From assembly GCA_013423385.1 (NCBI GenBank), contig BLZA01000023.1:623782-687781 (forward strand): a stretch of 64,000 nt of DNA. The letters are read 5' to 3'. Position numbers and translations under genes: made by a program. Positions 1-11,377 of the stretch are shown here, one piece after another (the first letter of the stretch is position 1; each line of letters opens with the position of its first letter). Under the pieces are notes generated by a model, which was not told the origin of the DNA, searched no databases, and saw nothing but the letters and a program-made list of their open reading frames with translations. Source of the DNA: Naganishia liquefaciens. Its lineage: Eukaryota > Basidiomycota > Tremellomycetes > Filobasidiales > Filobasidiaceae.

Positions 1-68
1 TCAGGAATATCACCCACTCTACCCGGTCTCTCCGCCGTGCAGACTCGCCCGCTGCACCGCACACCACC

Positions 69-1336
69 ATGTCGGACAAGCAAGCCTATCTCGCCGCTCG
101 GTACATGAGCGGCCCCAAAGCCGATGCCATCCTTTCGCGCACCGACTCGGCGACAACGCACAAGAAGAAGAAACGCAAGCTCGACAAGGCACCGCAGCGG
201 CAAGTCGTCGGGGGGATTGGGATCGTGGATGAGGATGCGTTTGCAGGTTCGGCGGTCGGTGGGATGGAAGAGGAAGAGGTGGATGCGCCTGGTACGGCCC
301 TCCCCTAGCACAGGACGCCCCCCTTCTCTCCGTGTGTGCTGACATTTTACCTCGCAAAGTCGTCGCGGACGACCTGAAATCATTCCAGCGTGCAAAGCAA
401 TCAGGATGGCAGAAACAACCACGGCAGGGCGAAACCCTACCCACAGCACCTTCACCTTTGGAGAACAACGAGCAGACCGACCGCACCGAGACGCAAGCCG
501 CCGTGGCCCCGCCGCCCGTGACCAAGAAACGCGGCGGCCTCCTCACGGCCGAAGACCTGCGCGAAGAAGCCGCCGCGCTCGCCGCCCGTCGTGCAGCCGA
601 AGAAGCCGAACGCGCCCGCGCCCAAGCCGCAGCCGCCGCCGAGGCTTCGTCATCGACGCCCGTCGATCCGCGGCAGACCATCTACCGTGACAAGTCGGGA
701 GCGATCATCGATGTGGCGGCGGCGGAACGGGCGGAGCGGCAGGCGCGGGAGGAAGAGGTGCGGCGAGAGGCGGAGAAGCGCGAGTGGGGCAAGGGACTGG
801 TGCAGCGGGAGGCGAGGGAGCGGAGGATGCGGACGGAGCAGAGTATGGGCAAGAAGGATGTGGCGAGGTGCGTCGATTGGGGGAGTCTTTTCGTGTTGGT
901 ATTCTCGCTGACTGTCTTCTCCTCATCGTCGTGGCTAGATACGCCAACGACAAGGAAATGAATGACGAGCTTCGAGCCGTAGAGAGAGCCGATGATCCAG
1001 CCGCGGCGTTCCTGACTGTACGTGCGCGACTCTGCATCATCCAAATCCCGATATTGAATCACTCGATCACGTCTGTAGAAACGCAAATCCAAGGGTCCAC
1101 AGAGACCAAAGTACACGGGCCCGCCCGCACCGCCGAACCGATTCAACATCTTGCCAGGATACCGCTGGGATGGTGTCGGTGAGTTGCAAGACTGTTCCCC
1201 TGCCCCCTCGCTCCTGATCTGATTCCGCTGCCGCGCAGATCGTTCGACAGGATTCGAAGCAAAGTTGTTCCAAACGATGAACAACCGTAGACGGAGACAG
1301 GTGGAAGCCAACGCATGGAGTATGGAAGACATGTAG
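69..1336 (+). CDS. BUD13: BUD13/CWC26, RES-complex pre-mRNA splicing factor
   Basis: Seen: five exons (69-291, 360-867, 939-1017, 1079-1178, 1239-1336) join in frame to a 335-aa protein. The N-terminus is Lys-rich with a KKKKRK run, the middle is an Ala/Glu/Arg-rich probable coiled coil, then comes [10 protein letters not shown]. The C-terminus carries the family signature [19 protein letters not shown] followed by FEAKLF and a final WSMEDM. Known: Bud13/Cwc26 forms the RES complex with Snu17 and Pml1 in the activated spliceosome and helps splicing and nuclear retention of unspliced RNA. The C-terminal block is the Snu17-binding, conserved part. The first ATG lies just behind a CACC context and has no competing upstream ATG in the 68 visible bases. 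It converges with the SWI1-like gene, leaving 168 bp between stops. Identification is confident. Confidence 0.93.
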
Positions 1337-1504
1337 CGCACGTCGAGCCTTTGCAAGAGCCATTGTATCATTATTTATACGTTGTATATTGCCATGCACG
1401 CCCATATCTTTGGGCAAGGGGGGGGGCAGAACTTGTCTGTTCTGTTGCGTCTCTTTTACACGCCCTTTACATTCAAATACATCTGTCGTCGAGCCCCGGG
1501 CCTT

Positions 1505-4153
1505 TCACGGCGAATTCTTGGCCCAGATCGCCTTTTCCAGCTCGTCTACCGTCATGGCATCGAGCTGCACACCCTGCGCGCTCGCGAGCAGGATCATGTC
1601 CGTTAATAAATCCTCCTGCCCCGCCAGCAAACCCGGCTGGACACAGTGTCGCGTATCGTTCCATCCATTCAAGCCGCGCACGCTTGCGTTGGCTCCAAAC
1701 GTAAGGGCCGGTCCGTCATCCACCAGCCCATCCGATGCTCCGTTGAGCGCACCCAGGACGGCCGTCAACCGACGGAGTAGGATGGTCGACGTCGGGTGCG
1801 GTTTCAGCGTCATGAGTCGTCGTGTGGCGAGCTTCAAGACGGACAGGGCGTCGGTTGTGTCTCGTATCTCTGTGCGAACCGCCAGCGGCGAAAGCCACGC
1901 GAGACTGTACAGGCAGAATACGACGCGCAAGAGGAGCTCGCTCGCTGCCGGATAGACCAGGTTGATGCTCGAGCCGTCCTTGACGGATAACGGCAGATAC
2001 CGGAGGAGCATGTGAAACGATGAGACAATGCTTGGTGCCGGCAGCTGACGTAGACACCGGCGATTACAGTCTCGCGACGATATTCTCGTGAGAGCTTCGA
2101 TCGCCCACTCTGCACGTGCAGGAACCAATCGACCGGAACCGCCAAAGAGATCGTCCGTTAGCCGATGGGAGGCGCTAGTGCAAGGGATGTCGCTGATATA
2201 GGAATTGAGCAGTTCAAAGATGGCGTGCTGGGCATATGTTGACAGCTTGCTCAAATCGAGATCGGATGCGAGGTTGAGCACAATATCCAATACGTCATGC
2301 CGTATCCGCACAAGGTCCATCAGCGTGAACACTGCCGGATCGTCGCTGTCCATGTCGTGTTCGGGGACGATGGCCAGCCGTAGATCGCAGACCCGTATCA
2401 GGCATTCCAATAGGTCGCGATACTCGGTCATTGGCAGAAAATTGTCGCTCATCATGGAAAAATTGCGCAGCAAGTTGATTGCAACAAGCGCCGTGTCGAC
2501 GCGCTTTCTGCACTTTTCAATCTTGCGAGTGACGATGGGGTCAAACAGGAACGCGTATGATCGTGCTTCGGCTTCCGCAGCTTCTCGGAGCGACGATGAA
2601 CTTTGGCCGGTGCGTGTCAGATTGTATCCTGTCGCGCGCGGTCCTGGTGTCGACGGTGCTTCTGGAACATGATGGGCCAGGCGAGCGCTGTCGGAGCGCG
2701 AAGAGACCGGTGTCAGGAGATTGTTGGTACACAAAGGTTCCCGGATGGAGCCCGCTTGCGGCGGGCCATCTACCGTCAACGACCACCCATGCCAGCCGCG
2801 TTCGCCAAACGCGTTCAAATCCACCAAGTCGACGAGATCGCTGAGCAACTCGCCACAATGCGCCAAGCCCAGACCGCCTTTATCCTGTCCCTTTCCCGGC
2901 ATTGATAACATTGCCAGTGCCGTCAGGGCGTACGACACCTCGTTGCTCAAACCGGATCGAAGACTCATTCCTAGAGCCTCAATGTCAATCTTGCCGAAAT
3001 CCTCCACTTCAAGGCTCTTGTGATACCGCAGTTGCGCATCGCGTCCCTGGTTGAGAGCCTGCAAATCCCAACCGCCGGCTGTTGTGACGTCGCGTGCAAG
3101 CGGGTGGTATTCAACCTTGTATCTCGCGCGTTTTGCTGGCGGAGGACGGTCTTGTGCCCCTGGAGGATGTGACGAGGTCGATGCCGGGGGTTGGACCGCG
3201 GCAGCCGTCTCGGGCACGGGCCGTGTCGCAGGGGTTTGTGGCTGTTTCTTCGTCTCGGGCATTGTCGTATTGATTGACAGATTTGGCGGTCGATCCTGGG
3301 GTTGGTTCTGAGCCGAGGTCGGCGCGGGAATGTGAGATTGAGGCGCGTCGCGTGAGATGGGAGACTGCTGTGGTATGCCTATTGGTGGTGGCTTGGTGGA
3401 CGGTGTGACGGGCCTCATTTGATTGGAAGACATTGTTTGATTCTGATAATGCTGTAACTGTTGCTGTAGGTATTGCTCCTGCGCTTGCTGCTGTGACTGC
3501 GGCTGGTTCTGCATTTGTGCAGGGTTGCCGAGCACTGGCTGTTGCTGCGGCGGCGCTATCGATTGTCCTCTATTCGCGTCCTGCGCCGAAGCCTGTTGTG
3601 CCTCTAGAATCTGTTGCTGTTGCGCGCGTGCGTACGCAGCTTGTTGCATTCGCTGATTCTGCAAATGATGCATCATCATGGCCAGCTGTTTCTGCTTCTC
3701 TGCCTGTTGTTGCGGTGTCGCCGGTGGGAACCCCTGTGCCTGTGATCCTCCCTGTCCACCCTGTCCTACAACTCCCGTCTGCTGCGGCATGCCCATGTTC
3801 ATAGCCATCCCGGCGAGTCCGTTCATGTTCGGCGTGGCCATTGCACCCGAGCTATTGCTGTGGGATGGCCGGCGTTGCTGTTGACTGTCGCGAAGTGCGG
3901 CGAGCTGCCGGCGCAGTGTCTCGTGGTCCATTCCCTGTGGTATCTGCATATTGTTCATGTTGAAGCTGTTGTTGTTGTTATTGTTGTTGTTGTTGTTGTT
4001 GTTGTTGCTGGGGAATGGCGACGGCTGTGACGGCATAACCTGGTGCGGCAGGGATGCACCGTTTGGTGGGTGGTTCTGCGGAGCATAGTGTTGTGGTTGT
4101 GTGGCCTGCGCGAGTGATGGTTTACCGAGATCCGGAACCTGGCCGTTGTTCAT
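1505..4153 (-). CDS. SWI1: SWI1-type subunit of the SWI/SNF chromatin remodeller, without a visible ARID domain
   Basis: Seen: one uninterrupted 882-codon frame. Residues 1-330 are low complexity, rich in Gln, Asn, Pro and Met, with a run of about 13 Asn encoded by a (GTT)n tract on the + strand at about 3970-4009. Near residue 340 comes RYKVEYHPLARDVTTAGG, then an alpha-helical half that includes ALVAINLLRNFSMMSDN near residue 555. Known: fungal Swi1 and animal ARID1 share a C-terminal helical repeat (BAF250_C-like) containing an LRNxS motif, and the Y-PL-R-V-T-GG segment resembles filamentous-fungal Swi1. Swi1 helps recruit SWI/SNF to promoters. An in-frame TAG sits six codons upstream of the ATG, which supports this start. 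Odd: I cannot find the ARID DNA-binding domain that usually precedes the C-terminal region. It is intronless among intron-rich neighbours. It could also be a Gln-rich coactivator of another family. Confidence 0.72.
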   Translation of the reverse strand: MNNGQVPDLGKPSLAQATQPQHYAPQNHPPNGASLPHQVMPSQPSPFPSNNNNNNNNNNNNNSFNMNNMQIPQGMDHETLRRQLAALRDSQQQRRPSHSNSSGAMATPNMNGLAGMAMNMGMPQQTGVVGQGGQGGSQAQGFPPATPQQQAEKQKQLAMMMHHLQNQRMQQAAYARAQQQQILEAQQASAQDANRGQSIAPPQQQPVLGNPAQMQNQPQSQQQAQEQYLQQQLQHYQNQTMSSNQMRPVTPSTKPPPIGIPQQSPISRDAPQSHIPAPTSAQNQPQDRPPNLSINTTMPETKKQPQTPATRPVPETAAAVQPPASTSSHPPGAQDRPPPAKRARYKVEYHPLARDVTTAGGWDLQALNQGRDAQLRYHKSLEVEDFGKIDIEALGMSLRSGLSNEVSYALTALAMLSMPGKGQDKGGLGLAHCGELLSDLVDLVDLNAFGERGWHGWSLTVDGPPQAGSIREPLCTNNLLTPVSSRSDSARLAHHVPEAPSTPGPRATGYNLTRTGQSSSSLREAAEAEARSYAFLFDPIVTRKIEKCRKRVDTALVAINLLRNFSMMSDNFLPMTEYRDLLECLIRVCDLRLAIVPEHDMDSDDPAVFTLMDLVRIRHDVLDIVLNLASDLDLSKLSTYAQHAIFELLNSYISDIPCTSASHRLTDDLFGGSGRLVPARAEWAIEALTRISSRDCNRRCLRQLPAPSIVSSFHMLLRYLPLSVKDGSSINLVYPAASELLLRVVFCLYSLAWLSPLAVRTEIRDTTDALSVLKLATRRLMTLKPHPTSTILLRRLTAVLGALNGASDGLVDDGPALTFGANASVRGLNGWNDTRHCVQPGLLAGQEDLLTDMILLASAQGVQLDAMTVDELEKAIWAKNSP

Positions 4154-4409
4154 GGTTCGAGGACGAGTCTAGTTGGTGCACAAGGGTGCGTGTGAGTCTT
4201 CGGACACGAGGTAGCAAGGCGAGGTGGTATGCCGGGCTTACCTGATCCCACGGGACTGAGACAACATCCAGCAGAGACAACCGGTACGAGGTGCGCGGAA
4301 GAGAATTGAAGCGACACGACCACTTGATCACTTTGATCCGGCTTTATTATTGGGCGTTGTGCCTTTTGCCAAAGAAAGCAGCAGATCCACAGCAGCTGAT
4401 TAGATTGCG

Positions 4410-4452
4410 GACCGAATGATGGATTGATTGATTGATTGATGGATGGATGGAT
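4410..4452. repeat. TGAT/GGAT microsatellite
   Basis: Five TGAT-type units run into four GGAT units. It lies upstream of the SWI1-like gene start, about 260 bp before it, in otherwise non-repetitive sequence. Confidence 0.85.
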
Positions 4453-4732
4453 TTGCTTCCTCAGCTAGCTAGCCAGCTCGGATGTGCAGATCACTCGAAT
4501 CGCACAGACAGGAATTGGATGCCGGCGATGCCAAAGGCATGCCCTCGCCCCTCGTGCTTGGCCCCATCCTTCCCCTATTTGCACGCCCGCCTCCCATTGG
4601 GCGCGTCGGCCGCGATCTAGCCCCGCAAGCGCGTCAGGCGTGTAAGCCACGCGGCAAAAAGGGAAATTCAGGGAAATTCGCAAGCAATCGGATCCCGCCG
4701 GAATGAGACATGCAGCCATCCACGGTCAGCGA

Positions 4733-5538
4733 TCAACAGGCGTTACGTTGCCCGGATTCTTCTTGGTCTCGTGTCGCGGGGCTGTCCCGGCTCGTGTGCG
4801 CAGCTATCAGGCCGACGCAGATCCAACTCGGGAACTTGGCCGTTCTTGTGTTCCAGCGAGTAGAGCAGCTCAGCACAATCAGCACGTCCCTACTATCGCA
4901 ACTGATATCGCCGAGCACGAGATTTTGTCCTTTGCTTATATATGTCATGTTTGCGTCTATCACCAACTGTATTCCCGAAATCGCCGCAATGGAGGCGAGT
5001 TCCATATCAGATAGCATCGGGCTACGCATTCGCAGCCCTGACCTGTACGTCAGGTGTTTCTTTAGCTCTATATTACCGGTAGGAACAGGTATGTAATCAG
5101 CGATGATTGAGCTCGCTGCAAAAGGGCTTCCCAGTGACGTGTACTGCGAGACGACATCTTTCCAAATGCAAGCTAGGACTCGGGATCCCGGACAGCTAGC
5201 CAGACTCGTGAAGCTCAGTACAAGCGACAGCCCAAGGGGATCACTTAAGGGCCGCCTCACCAAGCTTCCCGATGGCGCGCCTCTGCATATACGCTTCTAT
5301 ATTTAAGTCCAAATGGAGCCGTAGCCAGACCGGGAGCCCAGATCCCGCGGATCCAGCTAACAAGCAGGTATCCTTGGCTATCTATCTTAACTCGGAACTC
5401 CCTTGACTTGAGGGATACCGATTCGAATACGCATTCGAGCGCGGTAACCCCATGAGATGCTATCCGCGCTCGGGACTCCTCAAGAGATCTCCATTTTGCT
5501 GCAACTTTGGGTCGACCCAGCAGCGAATAACAGGTGGT
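4733..5538 (-). other. Unresolved region with a possible spliced ORF of unknown function
   Basis: The 1.67 kb between the SWI1-like start (4153) and the end of the zinc-knuckle gene (5829) has no recognisable product. On the minus strand two long open frames overlap by a few bases. They can be joined by one plausible 67-nt intron (donor GTGAGG near 5264, acceptor CTAG) into roughly 245 residues. Segments such as GYLLVSWIRGIWAPG and ASSIIADYIPVPTGN look protein-like. Against a gene: the first frame starts at GTG preceded by an in-frame TGA, so a further 5' exon would be needed and I could not find it. Codon use is less biased than in neighbours. I give no function. Confidence 0.28.
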
Positions 5539-5828
5539 CACTCAAATATTTTAACGTTTGTTCGAGCGGAATAGGGTTCGACCATGGATCAATTCCCGCG
5601 AGCCGACGGTCTGGCGTGCAGTCATTCCTGTGGACGAGTTCCGCTGCCACTTTGTACGGGTATGAATGCCCGCAACGCATTGTTCAGAATAGAATTGATT
5701 ACGAGCAGCATTCCTCGTCGACTGGCTTGCTTTAACCATTTCCTGCATGCATACTCGGTTCTTGACTGTCACCACAATGCCAAGGAAAACAACCACAAAG
5801 ATTTGACTTGTGCCATCGCAGCAAGGTT

Positions 5829-7063
5829 TTAGAATTTTACAACCTTGGGCTTCTTGCGTACAAGGGCGCTGACGACCGGTTTGGCGATGGCTGCGACTCG
5901 CGGTGGCGAGGAATCCTGATCCTGCGTGTCTGCCGCCTCTTCTGACTGTAAAAGTGCCAGCGCAGAAGACCCCTCGGAGTCACCCACTGCGGACCCCATC
6001 ATCTGCGATTTCTGCATCAACCGCTTCTGCAGCGCTGCTTGTTGCTTCTTGGCAGCCTTTGCTTGCGCGAGAGCTTCTGCATGTTTACGCTCTGCTTCAG
6101 TTTTTCTCCGCTTGTGAATCATAAAGTCGTCCTCATCCGCGCCTGCCTCTCTACCGGTTCCCAAGACAACGGCATCGTCCTTCATCTTGATAAGCTCCTC
6201 CTCGGCCTCTGTCAGAGCAATGACCGGTGCCTTGCCGCGTTTATCGTCCGGACAGTCCTGTGCGCGATGCTGAACACTTCCGCAGACCTTGCACGAGCCG
6301 CCGTTCGGGTAGATGCCGCGTGTATTGGAGGGACATTTTGAAGCGAGGTGGCCCTTTTCCAGGCAGATGAAACAATGAGCGAATGGCAGTCCGACAGAGA
6401 CTGGTTTCGGACAGCGCGACAGGGGATGCTCAGAGGAGTCGCATCTGACGGCGATTACAGTGATGAGAGCAAGACCGGGAGAATTTTACGGAGCGGCTTA
6501 CCGGTAGCACCGGCCGGAAGAGCCTGCAAGTTCGGCGCCTTTCTTCCCCTTCTTTCTTTTTATTCCCTGTGCAGCGCCCTTTTCTGCCGCCTCACCCGTG
6601 ACCTCTGCATTTCCCTCTAGATCGGCATTGGCGGCCGCCAGCAATACGTTCGGGCATTCCTTTGCAGCATGTCCCTTGCCACGACAAGCGAAACATGTTG
6701 TATTGGCGTTTCGGTCTTCGGCTCTGCCTTGACGTCTTTGCTCGGTCTTCATCGCTTTGCCTGTTGCCAATGTCTTTGAGACGACATCTACGCTGCGAAC
6801 CGGTAGCACTTACGCTTGACATCCTCTCTCTTTCCCCACCCATTCGTCTGTCCAGAAGCTTCCGCCTTCTCCGCATTCTCCCGCTTTCTCTTCTTGGGGT
6901 TCGGTCTCGATTTACTCGACTTTGTCTTCTCGGCGTTGCTTGTGTTGTCTGACGATTCCGGTTTTGAAGGGGTATCTTGCTTTCTCGCATTCGCTTGCAT
7001 CTCCTCAAAAGTGCTGGCCTCTTGGCCACGTTTGGGCATGAGGAAGGAGGTGACCCGAGTCAT
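5829..7063 (-). CDS. ZCCHC9: ZCCHC9-like protein with four CCHC zinc knuckles
   Basis: Seen: exons 6814-7063, 6502-6760 and 5829-6444 give 374 aa. The start ATG at 7063 is followed by MTRVTSFLMPKRG; a longer in-frame upstream extension looks like UTR. A basic Lys/Arg/Ser region precedes four CX2CX4HX4C knuckles: CFACRGKGHAAKEC, CYRCDSSEHPLSRC, CFICLEKGHLASKC and CKVCGSVQHRAQDC. The linker with YPNGG between knuckles three and four matches the ZCCHC9 family. The tail is Ala/Lys/Gln-rich and ends KKPKVVKF. Known: ZCCHC9-type proteins are nuclear or nucleolar and bind RNA; the exact role in fungi is poorly defined. Introns of 53 and 57 nt have standard borders. The call rests on the spacing and linker residues, so the family is secure and the one-to-one orthology likely. 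Confidence 0.85.
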
Positions 7064-7449
7064 ATTGGCAGCGAGTCGACTTTGGTGTTTCCTTGATGCG
7101 ACGCAGTGTCTTGGCTGATGAACCAGGCTGATAGGGATGTTCTCAGGGCTGTCCGCTTGACCATGTGCAGGAGGGTGATGTGCCAGTATCTGGAAATTCT
7201 CTCTCACACAAAGTAAACAACGTGAATTCCCACCCGCCCTTTCGCTTTTGCCACGCCCACGGCGTGCCAGCGGTCGATCGCTCCCTCGAGTCAGGCCGGG
7301 CAGGCCGTGCGCATTCTCCTTTATCCGCCCATGTCAGTGTGCACCTTGGAAAGACCTCTTGGTGTCGTAGATTGATCGGTATCCACCATCGACCTGTCAC
7401 TTGTGCTGTACGGCCTTCATCCAGACATCTGTGACACCTCATAGCAAAA

Positions 7450-9263
7450 ATGGCCAAGGAAGAGGAAATTCTCGAGGTCAGTATCCGCTTTAGCATCACG
7501 CATCTGTTGTCCCTTCCCAGATGAAGCTGACACGTTTTCTTTACACTATTCTGCATCTTCGCCACGAATCTTCAACACCGCTGTCGCCTTTCCCCGATGG
7601 ATCATGCAGGACTTGTACGATTTTGGCAACGATGAACTCGACTATGTAAGGGGACCGTTCCAAGCTTTATCTTTGTCACGTTGTGTAGCGCTACACGGGT
7701 CGACTGCATCCTGCGGACCCAGCGTTTGTAACAGGTCACCACTCCCTAGTCGGTTGGTCGGCTGTCATGCACGAACTTTGTACGCTAATAATACCCATTC
7801 ATTGCCTGTCCCTCCTTGTACCTCTTTGCGGAACTTGCACATGGGAATCAGGCCAAAGCAGAGGCCACCGATGGAGACAACAAGACTGGAATGAATTGGG
7901 AGCAAGTTCGTATCGTTTCTTTCACCAACGCCTATGACGTGGCCCCGCTCCGCGAAACGTCAAACGGGCGTCGTGCGAGACTGTTTGACTGACATGCCTT
8001 TGTCCCTGCTGTCTGTCCTTTGCGGAAACATCAGGAAGCGAAGGATGGAGCGAATCAAATCAACAACGGTTCAAGCGCCGCTGGGCCTTCAGCACCTGCG
8101 CCCAAGGCTTCTCGGCCACCTCCTGCACCGCCCGCGGGCCTGCCGAACGGTACCGTCGCAAACATTCACAACGAATTCGGCCAGCCAAATGATTGTGTGC
8201 TGCTGGATGGTCTGAATTGGGTATGTTCGCCTCTGCATTGCATTCGAGGGACATATCCGTTGAACAGCGCTTTTCAGTGGACAACGGACGAAGACATCGT
8301 AGCGGCTGCAGCGCAGGCGAATGTGCCCATCGACATTCGGGACGTCACTTTCGCTGAACACAAGATCAACGGCAAGTCTCGAGGGTGAGTGTCAACGCAT
8401 GATGGTCTGCAAGATTTCTCATGTTGCATGCCCAAATTAGGCAAGCATTCGTGGAATGTCACGATCAGGACGGTGCGCGCAGACTGAGGGAATGGTTCAA
8501 CGGACGGTAAGCCCGGAGGACAACGGATGATCGTGCCGCTTATTCTGGCGCAGAGAGTTTCAAGGAAAACAGATCACTACCGTCCTCGGATCGAGCATAA
8601 CAGGAAACCCGTATAAGCTTATACCCAAAGGTCAGCAAGCCGACCGCCCATCCCTTGAAGCTTGTCCTCACAGGATTGCATTCATCAGAGCCGAACAGCA
8701 AGTACGGCAAGCCGGACGGTCCGCCCGGTGCACCTCGCGGCCCAGCGAGCGGTGGTTTCGCCGACCGCGGCGGACGAGGTGGTGGACGCGGAGGATTCGT
8801 CCCGCGAGGCCGCGGCGGATACGCCGGCGGCAGAGGCGGTCACATGGGCGGAGGTTATTCGAGCGGGCCCCCAGGCGGTTATCAGAATGGCCCCTCGGGT
8901 GGGATGTCGAACAACATGGGCGGTAACGCCAGCAACATGGGCAGGATGGGCAATATGGGTGGAATGAATATGCCAGGCATGATGCGTGAGTTGAGCGGAA
9001 ACCGGCTCACAATCATCAGCTAACACAGATCTTAAGCCATGATGAACCCGATGATGATGAACCCCGCCATGATGGCTCAAATGATGTCTGCTATGCAGGG
9101 AGGTATGGGAGGCGCGGCCGGAGCCGGGACCGGGGCGGGGGCTGGAGCAGCCGGACAGGGTCAGTCAAGGCTTTTAATCAAATGGAAGGATGACTGACAC
9201 TCTGGTACAACAGGCAACACGGACGAGTTTGGTCGTGCATTGAAGCGTAGCAGGCAGGAGTAA
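7450..9263 (+). CDS. CPSF6/CFIm68-like RRM protein with RGG-rich tail
   Basis: Seen: ten exons (7450-7476, 7610-7645, 7852-7905, 8035-8220, 8278-8384, 8441-8506, 8554-8630, 8689-8985, 9037-9159, 9214-9263) make 340 aa. The acidic N-terminus includes DLYDFGNDELDY. The RRM starts CVLLDGLNWWTTDEDI and contains NGKSRGQAFVEC (RNP1-like), ending near EFQGKQITTV. The tail is Gly/Arg-rich (GGRGGGRGGFVPRGRGG), then Met/Gly-rich, and ends in NTDEFGRALKRSRQE. Known: the WWTTDED motif in the first RRM strand is typical of CPSF6/7, the large subunit of mammalian cleavage factor I, which sets poly(A) site choice. Odd: the donor after exon 3 is GTTCGT, weaker than the others. It could instead be another RGG-type hnRNP, but the WTTDED match favours CFIm68. 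Confidence 0.75.
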
Positions 9264-10845
9264 AAGATCGACATAGAGCTCGCGGAACTAAGCTATATGA
9301 TACTGATATCTGTATTCATCGATGTCATTCCTTCGCCTCGCTTTGTATTATTCAGCGGATGACCATGTGTCCATCGCGGGAACCTAAATGATTTCAGATC
9401 GCTTCGATGCAAATTTTCTCTCTGGGAGACTACTCTCCCGCCAGGGCAGTATTGCGACAGAGTCCGCATGCAATGCCGAGACTGTTCCAACAAAGGATTA
9501 TTCATCCTGGACGTCGAGCATGTTCCGAGAGGTTGTTCCACATGGGCCGGACTTTTGGTTTTGCGGCCCGGATCGGCCGGCAGGTGGCGAAGTATGTCAG
9601 TCAAAGAGCGGGCACAGGTAACGCCTGCACAAGAGGTTACTCTCTCAAAGACACGTCATGGCAAGAGTGCGCTGAGTGACGAGAGACCAGATGACGCTTT
9701 CCAATCACCATGGACAGACACGATTTCGCCTCTAATGGCCAAAGACGCGACGAGTGCCGATTCTCTCGCGACTACGTCTCATCGGCTGCTACCTGACCGA
9801 TCCCGGACTTGGTGAAAAAGCCTAAGCTCAGCACAGACATCTTGTCTGCCTGCGTAAGCGCGAGCCTCATCCTCCTTCAGGACACAGCTCGTCCGTCCAA
9901 TAGGACCCACAACGGAGGATGCGCAAACTATAGCGCACAAGACGGAGCGGCAGATCAAAGCTCTATTAGCTGCTGCGGAGGGGTTCGCCCGATGCAGCGG
10001 GACGACAACGGGGAGTCAGGTACGTCAGTCCTGGCCCGCCTTGATAAAACGATGGCAGTATTTTCTCTCTGGCTCGCGGGGGGTCTTTGTTCGGCAAGCG
10101 GTGTCCAAAAGACGTCTTGCGCTTCAGACCGCTGCCGACCTCATTGCCCACGCTCGATGCGGCGTTTGCTTTGGGCGGATGTGATACTACTCGTAGGTTC
10201 GCGGGCGTCATGCCAGAATACTGTTCCAGCATGCAGACCAACTTGTGCAGAGTGGCAGAGTTTTGAGGAAGGCTTCAGAAGCCGTAGTAGACCTTGCTGA
10301 CAAAGCCCCGCCGACCTATGCGACAGATATCACTCGTTCGTGGCTATTGGGCGGAAACTCTGGCCGGAAGTGGAACTGCATCAAGCTGCAGCGACGACCG
10401 CCGATCCTACGTGCTTTCCCCGGCAACAACCAAGCGGTATCGCATACTAGCCCGCTTGCCAGGCGCACTCGATCCGAACCCCTTGTAGCTTTGGGAAAGA
10501 AAGCGTAGTGCCGGATCATCTACCGAGTCCGGCACTGACTTTTCCTGATGAGTTAAACGCCACGCGGACGGACGGACGGAACGGACGCATGGCCACGGAT
10601 CGTTCCGGCATCTAGCACACCCGCGCGGGATCTTTATTCCACCCAAATTCATCAGGCGAGACATCGGGCGAAGCTTGCTCTTGTTGTTCTTGTCGTCGTC
10701 GTCGTAATGAGCCGCCGTGCGAATGACCATGCCCTTACTAGTCCTGCCATGCCGCGGTCCTCGCTCGATTATCCCCCGAAATTTTTTTCTTCCATATGAT
10801 ACAACCTGCCCACGGGACCTTGCCCATCTTTTACGCGCGCCCCGA
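9264..10845. other. 1.58 kb without a supportable gene
   Basis: Several frames are open on both strands (for example plus strand 9407-9679 and minus strand 9966-10241). They overlap each other, match no family I know, and do not splice into a longer frame. A short GGAC/GGAA repeat lies at about 10565-10585. This stretch separates the 3' ends of the CPSF6-like gene and the complex I subunit, so it should contain two terminators and perhaps an unrecognised gene. Confidence 0.5.
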
Positions 10846-11377
10846 TCAGTGGCCGCTCTTGTCCGCGCCGTGGTGGTCATCGTGGCCGTGGCCATGGTGG
10901 TCCCAAGGATGTTGCAGACCCTGCGTGCGGCGAGCGTTGATGCGATTTGAGATAATAGTCGGTCGGCCGAGCGGGTTGAGCGAGGTGAAGAGGTAAGAGG
11001 GAAAGTACGGAATGGATTAGCTACGTTCTTGTCTGGTGCCGTACCCTTCATCCTCTTCCCCCAAAAACGTACAAGCAACGCCGCACCGTCTTGTCTACAA
11101 CACCACGGACAAAAAAAAAAGAAAAAAGAGAAAAAGATGAAACCGTCAGTCCCCGCTTTGCAACCCCCGAGTAGACGCCCAGACAATGACTGACCTCGCT
11201 CGGTAAAAGATAAAGAACCACATGCCCGCGCCGAGACCCTTGGCGAGGAACCGGTGCATGAACGAGGGTGGATGAGGGTGGAATCCTGAAAAGCGTATCC
11301 AAGGTGTGGTCAGCTCTCGGTGTGATTGCGAATTAATTCGCCCGCTATTCGATGAGGAGCGTACCTGCGCCGGCCAT
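10846..11377 (-). CDS. Small mitochondrial complex I accessory subunit, NDUFB2/AGGG-like
   Basis: Seen: four short exons (11365-11377, 11195-11285, 11073-11094, 10846-10920) join in frame to 66 aa. The order is MAGAG, then FHPHPPSFMHRFLAKGLGAG, then a short membrane stretch MWFFIFYRAR, then QDGAALLGLQHPWDHH and a His/Gly/Asp-rich tail. Known: fungal single-span NADH:ubiquinone oxidoreductase subunits of the beta module carry the pattern FIAK-LGA-MWFxIFYRAR-DG-LLG-HPWxH, and the His-rich tail is common in basidiomycete versions. Every exon-exon phase agrees. The gene is too short and too spliced to show as one frame. Other small inner-membrane subunits are possible, but an inner-membrane respiratory role is the natural reading. 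Confidence 0.68.

Noticed and set aside
10407-11186. A 259-codon minus-strand open frame
   Set aside because: It runs across introns of the complex I subunit gene and contains low-complexity Phe and Thr/Ala runs. The short spliced gene explains the conserved parts.
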